Translations under genes and position numbers: made by a program | Shown here: in pieces, positions 18,872-26,634 of the stretch | Layout of the letters: every line of letters begins with the position of its first letter | How positions within the stretch are numbered: position 1 is the first letter of the stretch | Assembly (NCBI RefSeq): GCF_003363715.1 | Contig: NZ_QREV01000041.1 | Span: forward strand, 1 to 46,247 | From: Parabacteroides acidifaciens | GTDB taxonomy: Bacteria > Bacteroidota > Bacteroidia > Bacteroidales > Tannerellaceae | DNA length: 46,247 nucleotides | Reading direction: 5' to 3' | Notes under the pieces: model-generated | Seen by the model: only the letters and a program-made list of their open reading frames with translations | Databases searched by the model: none | What the model was told of the DNA's origin: nothing

Positions 18872-19921
18872 CTAATTTTCAAAATAGAAAACAGAACCGG
18901 ACTCATATAAATCATAACGCACAAGACTGCGTAGCGATTTATATTTCACATTATAATCCCGTGCTTCTATACTATTCGATGAACTCAAGAAACGAAAAGG
19001 CCGAACCCGAGTAATCGCATAACGGACATACTCCATCGGATTCTTCTCTTTCTCAACAAACAATGGCAGATAAGAGTCTGACAATAACACAACACGTAAA
19101 CTATCCGCCTCGTGAGGAAGAAAACCACACTGGCCATCAGACAACTCTGCTTTAAACAAAAAGTTGGAATCATCAGCCCCGAGCTTGACAAACGTCCCAG
19201 AATAAACAGTCAAATCGGCCTTTGCTTCAACCTCGAATGCAAAACAAAAGTCACGCTCCAACCGATAAGAAATCTGCTTATAAAAAGCAGCATTCTTTAC
19301 CTTTCCCTCATAATCTTTGTCAATGCCGATGCGAGAATCCTTTTCGAACAAGTCTTCTTCTTTTTTTCTATCAGTCCCATCAAGCGTGATATAATATGTG
19401 CCGAGTTGTTCTTTACCGGAATAATAGAGACTTTTATTTTTTTTCATCCTTATTTGAGGGATCTCCATTTTTACCTGATTGATGTTGGCACAAATACTTT
19501 TACCAAAATCCACATCCAAATCAGCATCATATCCTTCTTTAAAATAAGCTTTACACTCTTTTTGATTATAAAGAAAGCAAGGCCCCAAACGGTCAATCTT
19601 TCCAAACTCAGCTTCTATATGATCAGATTTTACTTCAAAACTCTTCTCTCCAATCCAGGCCATAACCTCATTCTCCACACCATTCTTTATATGATTTTCT
19701 TTGCAATCAAACAACCGGTCATTATTTGATAGCAAAAGGAAACGCAACATTCCCAATAAGGATGTCTGCTGAGGCATCTTAAATGAATGAATAATGTAGC
19801 TGGCATAGTTTGTCCCCCTTTTTCCTTTAAGACTGTCCGATTGGAATGTCATATCTCCACCAAAAAAGAACTTCCCCAACGGGATAAGTTTCACAAAATA
19901 TTTGTTTTTCGTTTCACTCAT
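18872..19921 (-). CDS. cmr3: Type III-B RAMP protein Cmr3
   Basis: 349 residues. Cmr3 binds the 8-base crRNA tag together with Cas10. Visible are the RAMP opening KYFVKLIPLGKFFFGGDMTF, the MPQQTSLLGMLRFLLL helix matching the 'P.tslrGaLR' signature, and RDFCFAFEVEA in the second half. I chose the ATG at 19921 over 19939: it overlaps the cas10 stop by 8 bases and follows a strong GAAGGAGA ribosome site. Residues are AT-biased like the rest of the island. Confidence 0.9.
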   Translation of the reverse strand: MSETKNKYFVKLIPLGKFFFGGDMTFQSDSLKGKRGTNYASYIIHSFKMPQQTSLLGMLRFLLLSNNDRLFDCKENHIKNGVENEVMAWIGEKSFEVKSDHIEAEFGKIDRLGPCFLYNQKECKAYFKEGYDADLDVDFGKSICANINQVKMEIPQIRMKKNKSLYYSGKEQLGTYYITLDGTDRKKEEDLFEKDSRIGIDKDYEGKVKNAAFYKQISYRLERDFCFAFEVEAKADLTVYSGTFVKLGADDSNFLFKAELSDGQCGFLPHEADSLRVVLLSDSYLPLFVEKEKNPMEYVRYAITRVRPFRFLSSSNSIEARDYNVKYKSLRSLVRYDLYESGSVFYFEN

Positions 19922-21437
19922 CGCTATCTCCTTCCCCATTTATAAATTTTGCAATACGAAGCATTCCGTACATTTTAGATAATATATCCCCAGTCTCCAC
20001 CTGCCCATCACCAGTACGATCATTCATCAACGTCCAGAGCAGCCTACGAGTTAATTCAATATAACCACTATTTCCTTCCTCCATTATTTTATCATAAAAT
20101 GCAGCGATACGATTTTCATCATTTACATCACGAAGCATGTTCAATAAATCCTCATTAGCACGAAGTTTATGGGAAATAGCTGAAACTAAACCATCATCCA
20201 CTGTAAACGTCATGAGTAATTTGAACAATTGATAAATACTGCCCGCTGAATCATCTTTTGTAAATACCCCTGTAAAGCCCGATCCGCTATGCTTACGAAG
20301 ACACCAGGCTACTGCATTCTTACCAACCACATTTTTTGCTTTGCCAAAAAGCAAATCCAAAGCCGATCGTAAAGCTTCATACAGCGGATATTTATAATAT
20401 GATATCGATAAACCATAAGAAAGAGTAGTATGAATAAGATTTCCTTTTTCATCTTTAGGACGACCGATCTTTTCTATCTCCTTATCCACTCCCACCTGGT
20501 AACATTCATCGATTTGTGATAAAAGTTGGAAGATGTTTTCAACATCATCTTTACCGGAAACCACCGGAGCAAAAAACAGCAAATCATCTCCACCGGCATA
20601 AATAGGTACTCCTCCATACTCTTCAATCATTTTACTGACCTTACAGCCATATTGCATCAAAGCTGTGGACAAATCTTTCACTCGCTTGTTGGATAAAGCA
20701 GATACAATCTTCCCCATATTATCGCCATCAGCCTGCACCACACAGATATATTTGTAGTAAGAACGATACTCCTCCTTAAAATCGACCTTTATCTTCTGAT
20801 AAAACTCATCCTCTATTTTCTCCGGATTCTCACTGTTATTCTCCTTCTCGCGCTCCTCATCCCGATATTTCATCCAGAGAACTTTTTTATCTTCCTCCCC
20901 TGTTTTTGAAAGTTTATCAGTAGCAATCTCAGCCAAGAAAGGAAAATTCCAATTTGGATTACCAAAAGCACGTTTGAACAATGCCGAGTTATTTTTTTCC
21001 TGAATCAAATTCAGTACATTCATGCGACTTTTATCATCAACAGGGCGATTAACAAGCTCTGTACAATCGAGATAGCGGTTTAAATCCTTAATAACATCTA
21101 CACCTGTTTTCGATTCTACAGAAACATACATGATGTTGACATAGTCACGACCAATTCCTGTCACCTGAGTAAACTCTTTCAATGCATTACTTAATATGTC
21201 CTCCAATTCGTCGTCCTCTGTGTCCTCTACAAAAACACGGTCTGGATACAACCCTACTTTCTGAACCTTATCCAGCGAAGCGGGTGAAAGAATCGTTTTC
21301 TCTTTAACTTTCAGTTCTTTGATTAAGCATTCCATCAAGAATGAAAACAAATAACTTGCTGACCATAATTCACGTGGCTTGCGAGCCATAGTGATAGTTC
21401 CAATTATCGGTCCTATATTTATTGCAGTATATCTCAT
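19914..21437 (-). CDS. cas10: Cas10 (Cmr2), HD-less, with GGDD cyclase site
   Basis: 507 residues, short for Cas10. The N-terminus opens directly with a palm-like segment (MRYTAINIGPIIGTITMARK), with no HD nuclease motif. The second palm has QADGDNMGKI (about 236-244) and IYAGGDDLLFF with GGDD at 282-285, the metal-binding nucleotide cyclase site. No CxxC zinc ribbon is seen. The enzyme should make a nucleotide messenger on target RNA binding but not cut DNA. With CorA and NrN encoded alongside, the likely product is SAM-AMP, as shown for the Bacteroides fragilis type III-B system; cyclic oligoadenylates cannot be excluded. Confidence 0.93.
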   Translation of the reverse strand: MRYTAINIGPIIGTITMARKPRELWSASYLFSFLMECLIKELKVKEKTILSPASLDKVQKVGLYPDRVFVEDTEDDELEDILSNALKEFTQVTGIGRDYVNIMYVSVESKTGVDVIKDLNRYLDCTELVNRPVDDKSRMNVLNLIQEKNNSALFKRAFGNPNWNFPFLAEIATDKLSKTGEEDKKVLWMKYRDEEREKENNSENPEKIEDEFYQKIKVDFKEEYRSYYKYICVVQADGDNMGKIVSALSNKRVKDLSTALMQYGCKVSKMIEEYGGVPIYAGGDDLLFFAPVVSGKDDVENIFQLLSQIDECYQVGVDKEIEKIGRPKDEKGNLIHTTLSYGLSISYYKYPLYEALRSALDLLFGKAKNVVGKNAVAWCLRKHSGSGFTGVFTKDDSAGSIYQLFKLLMTFTVDDGLVSAISHKLRANEDLLNMLRDVNDENRIAAFYDKIMEEGNSGYIELTRRLLWTLMNDRTGDGQVETGDILSKMYGMLRIAKFINGEGDSDE

Positions 21438-21458
21438 TACAATTAATATGTTATATAA

Positions 21459-22724
21459 TTAAAACTTTATATAGTTTAAACTTGCACCATTAGTTCTATC
21501 AGTTAATGCAAAATCAATAAATTTTTTGAGATCAAATTTATCAGGAGTATATAAGTCTTCAACTATTCGATCATCCTTATATCCAGAATCACCCTGAATA
21601 TTTACTTCAAAATAGAACTTTTTAGATAAAATCTCTGAAGAAATCTGATTACCTAGTAAATATACAATACCATCAATGACTTTAAATATTATAGGTGATT
21701 TAAAACGTTCAACATCATCACTCTTTATCGACACAATCATTTTCTTATTATCACTAGGAGGATTAGACAACAAAAATTCATATTGATTAGCAAGTCCCAA
21801 CAATGCTCTTAGATAATAAAAATCTTCATCTTCATCCAAACCATTTTTATCCTCATTATGAAAAGATTTCAATTTGTAATATGTTCCATCTTCTTTCTGA
21901 TAAATTTCATCTATATATTCTTTAAAAAATTTCTTTTCCCAACGTTGATTTCTTTTTAATCCATACAACATCAATTTCGATTTTGCGTATGGTTTATTTT
22001 TGCCTGATTTCAACAATCTATAGTCATTAGATATTGTGCTAAACGCCGATGACAAACTATTATCTGTCAACACTTTTTTATATCGAATTAAAAAATTATC
22101 TTTAAAAAGTTGTTCTACTAACTTCAACGGAATTTGTTTCTCTTCATCCAGTCCTCTCACAAAAATACTCTCAACAGTAAAGCAACCAAACCCCTTATCT
22201 TGTCGCATTCCAAAATTTTCAAAAGCAAAAAAAGATTGAATATACTCAGATAATATTCCATTTACTAAATCTTCATGAACGCTATATATGTCAACAATAA
22301 TATCCTGGCAAATAATCCCTTTTGCTTTTATATCATTCCAACTCTTACTCCCTCTAACGATTTCACTATTTTCTTTTTCCTGAGCAAAGAACGGTGATTG
22401 ATCTATAACATTTATGCCTCGATTCTCTAATGTGTCTTTATTTCTTTGACTCAAATAAGACGCAATCAAATACTCCTGTTTCTTATCAGAACTTTTAATC
22501 CTCAACTTATAATCTAAAGCAGGGTGTTCCCCTTTGCCTATTAGCCACGTTTTATTTTTAGCAGTATTCACGCCTGCATCATAATACCCATTTCCTATCT
22601 TTGTCAATATAAATCTGTCCAACTTCGGTTTCACCTCCGAAGCCCTCAACGTTGCTCCATACTGGTCGTGCTGAAAATGTATCAGGGGAGTATGTTGTTT
22701 CAATCTTACTTTTAATGTCTTCAT
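21459..22724 (-). CDS. cmr1: Type III-B RAMP protein, Cmr1-like
   Basis: 421 residues. The opening LKVRLKQHTPLIHFQHDQYGATLRASEVKPKLDR is a diverged Cmr1 start (TPL motif; ATLRASEVK in place of 'R..s.rG.lR'), and ENFGMRQDKGFGCFTVES is the glycine-rich RAMP loop near residue 180. The long C-terminal half (about 230-421) is Lys-rich and not recognised. It is the only candidate for Cmr1, which sits at the crRNA 3' end and helps target capture. Strongly AT-rich. It lies 21 bases before cas10. Confidence 0.72.
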   Translation of the reverse strand: MKTLKVRLKQHTPLIHFQHDQYGATLRASEVKPKLDRFILTKIGNGYYDAGVNTAKNKTWLIGKGEHPALDYKLRIKSSDKKQEYLIASYLSQRNKDTLENRGINVIDQSPFFAQEKENSEIVRGSKSWNDIKAKGIICQDIIVDIYSVHEDLVNGILSEYIQSFFAFENFGMRQDKGFGCFTVESIFVRGLDEEKQIPLKLVEQLFKDNFLIRYKKVLTDNSLSSAFSTISNDYRLLKSGKNKPYAKSKLMLYGLKRNQRWEKKFFKEYIDEIYQKEDGTYYKLKSFHNEDKNGLDEDEDFYYLRALLGLANQYEFLLSNPPSDNKKMIVSIKSDDVERFKSPIIFKVIDGIVYLLGNQISSEILSKKFYFEVNIQGDSGYKDDRIVEDLYTPDKFDLKKFIDFALTDRTNGASLNYIKF

Positions 22725-22735
22725 GGTACAATTTA

Positions 22736-23146
22736 TTACTTTACATAATCCTTTATTATCTCATACGTGTTTTTCACTTTATCCACTTCTTTCTTTAAAG
22801 TTTCTGGTGTTACGCCCTCCTTGTTGCTACCAGATAGCAACAGATGTAGAAGTGCAACACGATTCAGATCCAGTTGAGGTGTTTTATCTTTGTCATCCCA
22901 CAATTTATCCACTTTTTCCTCTCGCTCCTTAGACAGCTTTCTTGCTTCATTTTTTTCAGAAATAATCTTTTCCCATTCAACCTTTCTTTCCCATTCATCC
23001 TTTTTCATTTTCTCTTCATGAGAAAGCTTCAACTCTACTATTTTATATCCATACTTATACTTTAACACGAAGATATAATCTATTAGAAAAATAACTACCA
23101 TTATAGCAAATATTCCCACAATTGATAATAACCATACATCCATCAT
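22736..23146 (-). CDS. Small membrane protein with coiled coil, coupled to corA
   Basis: 136 residues of unknown family. Residues about 4-27 (VWLLSIVGIFAIMVVIFLID) form one membrane helix with a short N-terminal end. Residues about 40-90 are rich in Lys and Glu (KMKKDEWERKVEWEKIIS) and should form a long cytoplasmic helix or coiled coil, ending in a small helical tail (LDLNRVALLHLLLSGSNKEG). The ATG overlaps the corA stop by four bases (ATGA type), so translation is coupled. Position between the channel and the Cmr genes suggests a partner or regulator of the CorA effector; nothing in the sequence proves it. Confidence 0.8.
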   Translation of the reverse strand: MMDVWLLSIVGIFAIMVVIFLIDYIFVLKYKYGYKIVELKLSHEEKMKKDEWERKVEWEKIISEKNEARKLSKEREEKVDKLWDDKDKTPQLDLNRVALLHLLLSGSNKEGVTPETLKKEVDKVKNTYEIIKDYVK

Positions 23147-24663
23147 TTTACCCTCCTATTCTTTATATTATTATATAATAAAGCTGATACACCCACAATT
23201 ACCAATGTTTGCCACAACATATTCACTCCAAACGGATTCATACCAAATATTCCTGTAATCACTGTCGCCGGCAGAAATATAGCAGCCAACCAATTCAGCC
23301 ATTCACCATTTTCATTTCTCTTCTGGTCTATCAACAATGTAATATATTGATGTAATTCACCTATTTCCTCATCCAACTCTTTTATCTTCTCACTGGATGC
23401 GAATTGCTGCATCAACATATTATACATTTCGATACCTTGATCTTGCACCGTCACATGCTGGAAATAGATCTGATTTATAAAACGTATATATTCCTGATAA
23501 AGAGAGCCTATACGTTCCGCTAAACGCCGATCCGTATGTCGAGAAAGACAACTCACTTCAGTCACTTCCCCCGAAAACCTCAACATAGAAGCACGTTGGA
23601 TAATAATAAGTTCAAACATACGAGAATAAATAGTACGCATATGCATCGCTAAGATATTAGAAGCAAACCAACTTCTATTTGTCAGAGCTACCATTGAATA
23701 ACGGGATATCCCATAAAGAGTACCTTGTTTCTGCCATCGATAATAAGTGCTATTCCCTAATAGCTTTTTTTTCATCTCATTATTCTGGCAAGTATCTTCA
23801 TCTCCATCATCCACAAATACATACTTGTACCAGAAATCCCCCATTACAAACTCTCCCTCCTTCATGTTTTCTGTCATATCTTCCACCTGCTTGGCCAAGT
23901 CATCATTCCCATACCAACAATTTACCAGCATACGGTCGTCTATCACAGGAGTTACCTTCATTTCCGGAGACAAATCTTTGATCAAACTATCTATAAATAC
24001 AGCAGGTTTCCAGACATCTGACAAACCGAATTCCAGAACTTGTCCAATCGTATGAACTTTATAATTAAATCCATCCATATATTTAGAAGGATCACCGTGA
24101 AGACCTTTTATCGTTATTGCTTTAGACAACATAGTGCGTCCATCTGCAGAAAACTCACCACTGTGAGGTGGCATTATACGTCGTCCGAACTGGTTAATAT
24201 TCCGGATATCCGATTCATCCTTTTGGCTTTCCTCATTGTTTCTCAAAAAAAATGAAAGAATTCCAACACCTGTAGCATATAAGTTCAAATTAATAGCATC
24301 GACTTTCAGCCTGTATTCCTTATCACGTACCGCAATCCAATATTCGACATTCCCATTTTTAGGTTCTCGACGTTCGAAATGATAAATTATTGGATTTTCC
24401 GCACCCTTTATATCATACAATACTGGATGCACAAAGTCAAAATAATATTGTAACTCACCAAAAAACTCTTCTCTCTCTTTGGTATCTTCTCCAACAGCAG
24501 GTATATACTTTTCATTAGGATCATATTGTATTCTTTCCCACATTGCATATTCATTTACAGGAATATGCTTCAGATCTATTTGCTCAGAAAAAGTTTTTTT
24601 ATCTTCATCCGGCAATTCCCATTTAAAAGGGAAATAAAAAATATGATAACTATAAGTTTCCAT
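23143..24663 (-). CDS. CorA-family membrane protein, probable SAM-AMP effector
   Basis: 506 residues. A large soluble N-terminal region (about 1-440) precedes a long helix with QYITLLIDQKRNENG and two C-terminal membrane helices: WLNWLAAIFLPATVITGIFG and LWQTLVIVGVSALLYNN. Between them is GMNPFGVN, the CorA selectivity-loop GMN. It is larger than housekeeping CorA (about 320). In B. fragilis the equivalent protein binds SAM-AMP and kills or arrests the infected cell, probably through membrane leakage; the same role here is inferred from the neighbours. It overlaps the 3' end of the DHH gene by 14 bases. Confidence 0.88.
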   Translation of the reverse strand: METYSYHIFYFPFKWELPDEDKKTFSEQIDLKHIPVNEYAMWERIQYDPNEKYIPAVGEDTKEREEFFGELQYYFDFVHPVLYDIKGAENPIIYHFERREPKNGNVEYWIAVRDKEYRLKVDAINLNLYATGVGILSFFLRNNEESQKDESDIRNINQFGRRIMPPHSGEFSADGRTMLSKAITIKGLHGDPSKYMDGFNYKVHTIGQVLEFGLSDVWKPAVFIDSLIKDLSPEMKVTPVIDDRMLVNCWYGNDDLAKQVEDMTENMKEGEFVMGDFWYKYVFVDDGDEDTCQNNEMKKKLLGNSTYYRWQKQGTLYGISRYSMVALTNRSWFASNILAMHMRTIYSRMFELIIIQRASMLRFSGEVTEVSCLSRHTDRRLAERIGSLYQEYIRFINQIYFQHVTVQDQGIEMYNMLMQQFASSEKIKELDEEIGELHQYITLLIDQKRNENGEWLNWLAAIFLPATVITGIFGMNPFGVNMLWQTLVIVGVSALLYNNIKNRRVK

Positions 24664-25432
24664 TTGTTATTATTTTTATATGTTCCACCATTTCTTGTAT
24701 TTTGTCAGAAGAATAAGCTCCATACTGTATTCCCACATATCCATTCTCTCCTCCACCACAAAAAAGTTTACCGGACAAGAACTCTTCTTCAAAATAGTCT
24801 CGTATCTGGGTCGCTCCTTTACCATAATACATCCATTCACTATCTGTATAAACCAATAAACACCGATAGGGGAACAAACGGTCACAAATTGGAGAAAAGC
24901 GGGAACTGAAAGCATGAACTATCAGCAAATCTCCCACCTTTTCACTATTTTGAGCTATTGCCTTTTCTGCCGACAATTCATCTTCAGCTGTTACCCCTTG
25001 AGCTTTACGATCTGCACGACGGATAACTGCGATCTCTTCTTTTGTCGCATCCAACTCCAACATACCGGGAATATAGGCTTTGTCATTAGCAGCAACCAAT
25101 TGCTGATACCGATCCATCGGCAAGTGAAGAAATGACATCACCTGTTCCAAAGCACTGGGTAAACAGGTCAGTTCGTTATGATGATCAATTCTCCTATAGC
25201 CAGAGGGAACAGGAATATCTTCCCGCAGTTCTATTCCAAAAACGCTATAGCCTTGGTTTAAAGCATCATCCAATTCTTTCTGGTAGTTACTCACTCGGGC
25301 ATTATCCCAACGCAACTGATGATCAACATAAGCTATTGCTTGTTCATCAAGTACTTGTCGAATGGTTAGCATTTCCAAATCATAACCACCCAACAAAAAA
25401 AGATATTTATTTAGAGAACCATCTATCTGCAT
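24650..25432 (-). CDS. DHH-family phosphodiesterase, NrN type (messenger-degrading)
   Basis: 260 residues. Metal-binding motifs of the DHH superfamily are GGYDLEM (about 15-21), VDHQLRWDNA, the eponymous RIDHHNE (81-87) and AANDKAY. The C-terminal substrate motif CGGGENGYVGIQYG (about 225-238) matches the DHHA1 glycine motif of NrnA-like enzymes. In the B. fragilis system the NrN protein hydrolyses SAM-AMP and so switches the alarm off. It sits directly before corA, with overlapping frames, the expected pairing of an effector with its off-switch. Confidence 0.85.
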   Translation of the reverse strand: MQIDGSLNKYLFLLGGYDLEMLTIRQVLDEQAIAYVDHQLRWDNARVSNYQKELDDALNQGYSVFGIELREDIPVPSGYRRIDHHNELTCLPSALEQVMSFLHLPMDRYQQLVAANDKAYIPGMLELDATKEEIAVIRRADRKAQGVTAEDELSAEKAIAQNSEKVGDLLIVHAFSSRFSPICDRLFPYRCLLVYTDSEWMYYGKGATQIRDYFEEEFLSGKLFCGGGENGYVGIQYGAYSSDKIQEMVEHIKIITNGNL

Positions 25433-25443
25433 TCAATATCCAA

Positions 25444-26109
25444 TTATTTATACGAGGTTACCACCCCATTATTCACACTTGCTGATTTTCCCAATCCGAC
25501 ATATTCAGGCAAAAAGACATTACATCGGAATACGGCCGAAAAGTTCATAAACTCTATATCTTTGTATACACTCAAACCTGGATTTGTCAAATTCAGAATC
25601 CGACATGTTACCGGAAAATCAAAATAAATACCTATTCCTTTGGCAAAAGAGAGTATATTTCCTACTAAAATTTTTTCAAGCATGGCAATACGCTCGATAA
25701 ACCCTTCTGCTTGCTGATATTCTTGATAATTTCCACTATTCAACGGCAACCAATGTTGGATTCGATATGTACTGTCTGACTTGTCGCAACAAGCAAATAA
25801 ATTCTCTGTACATATCGTAACCAGTTCCATTTCCACGGTTCGGCATCCTAATTGGCAAAGAAAACCTTTTTCCTCCCCCAACAGGCTTTCCACCGCTTCA
25901 GATCCCTGGTTTATGCCTATTAAAGCAGCACATCCCTTGATACGCTTATATTGTATCAAAGGATAGGCATAATTGAAGCCATCTCCATTATGATTATGAA
26001 ACAAAGGTGCATCGCCAGATAAACGTATCATCGCTCCCCTAAAAAACGGAATTTCTTCATTGGATATCCTATTTTTAAACAGGGCTGTCGTTATTCGCGT
26101 TGCAGTCAT
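25444..26109 (-). CDS. cas6: Cas6-type crRNA endoribonuclease
   Basis: 221 residues. The opening EEIPFFRGAMIRL is a common start of Bacteroidales Cas6 proteins. The C-terminus LPEYVGLGKSASVNNGVVT carries the glycine-rich RAMP loop with Lys-Ser, the RNA-binding site of Cas6. It would cut each repeat transcript 8 bases before its 3' end, leaving the tag AUUAAGAC. Catalytic residues are not certain (a His near residue 39 is a candidate). First gene of the effector operon, 11 bases before the DHH gene. Confidence 0.78.
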   Translation of the reverse strand: MTATRITTALFKNRISNEEIPFFRGAMIRLSGDAPLFHNHNGDGFNYAYPLIQYKRIKGCAALIGINQGSEAVESLLGEEKGFLCQLGCRTVEMELVTICTENLFACCDKSDSTYRIQHWLPLNSGNYQEYQQAEGFIERIAMLEKILVGNILSFAKGIGIYFDFPVTCRILNLTNPGLSVYKDIEFMNFSAVFRCNVFLPEYVGLGKSASVNNGVVTSYK

Positions 26110-26340
26110 AATAGATCATCATTAAGTGTTACAAGTTATTCATGCCCAATATTAGTAATTTATTTTGAATCCAATCCTTTTTTCATTCACTTTTTTCCTG
26201 ATCTGCTCACAATCGTGTTCTAATTCAAAGAAATTCTATATAAAACCAACCAAACGCATCAAAATAAAGGGGTTCCCATATATGAAGCCTCCCCACACAT
26301 ACATACACACGCAGTCTTAATCTTTAACTTTCGCAAATAA
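26110..26340 (-). promoter_or_regulatory. Regulatory gap upstream of the cas6-cmr operon
   Basis: The 231-base gap holds, reading toward cas6: the element ATTTGCGAAA (26329-26338), just after the cas2 stop; AAAGATTAAGAC (26314-26325), one mismatch from the last 12 bases of the crRNA-sense repeat; an imperfect GGGG...CCCC hairpin followed by TTTATTTT (about 26259-26296), perhaps the cas2 terminator; and a weak -7 box TTTCTTTG near 26239. No gene is seen. Confidence 0.6.
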
Positions 26341-26634
26341 TCAAACCACCATAACTTTCTCATATTTCAATCTTCTATCCGGTTGATATACTATTTTCGT
26401 ATAACAATTAACACAAATCGGATAATACACAATCCGATCTTCCCGATTATCTATCTCCGCACTTATACGTTCTTGCAATTTTACGAATTGCACATCCGTA
26501 AGCATACATTCAAAAACACTATAATTGATACGGACACCTATTTTTTCCAACATCTTGACCACATGGCTTCTTCTCCTGTCATCAGCCACATCATATGCTA
26601 CCACTATAAAATTTTTCTTTGCTCTCATCACCAT
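26341..26634 (-). CDS. cas2: CRISPR adaptation protein Cas2
   Basis: 97 residues, the normal Cas2 size. The ferredoxin-like fold begins FIVVAYDVADDRRRSHVVKML, including the conserved Asp after the first strand, then NYSVFECMLTD. It dimerises and bridges Cas1 dimers in the integrase. Its start overlaps the RT-Cas1 stop; a second ATG at 26628 (TGATG coupling) is equally possible. No further adaptation gene such as cas4 is present. Confidence 0.95.
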   Translation of the reverse strand: MVMRAKKNFIVVAYDVADDRRRSHVVKMLEKIGVRINYSVFECMLTDVQFVKLQERISAEIDNREDRIVYYPICVNCYTKIVYQPDRRLKYEKVMVV

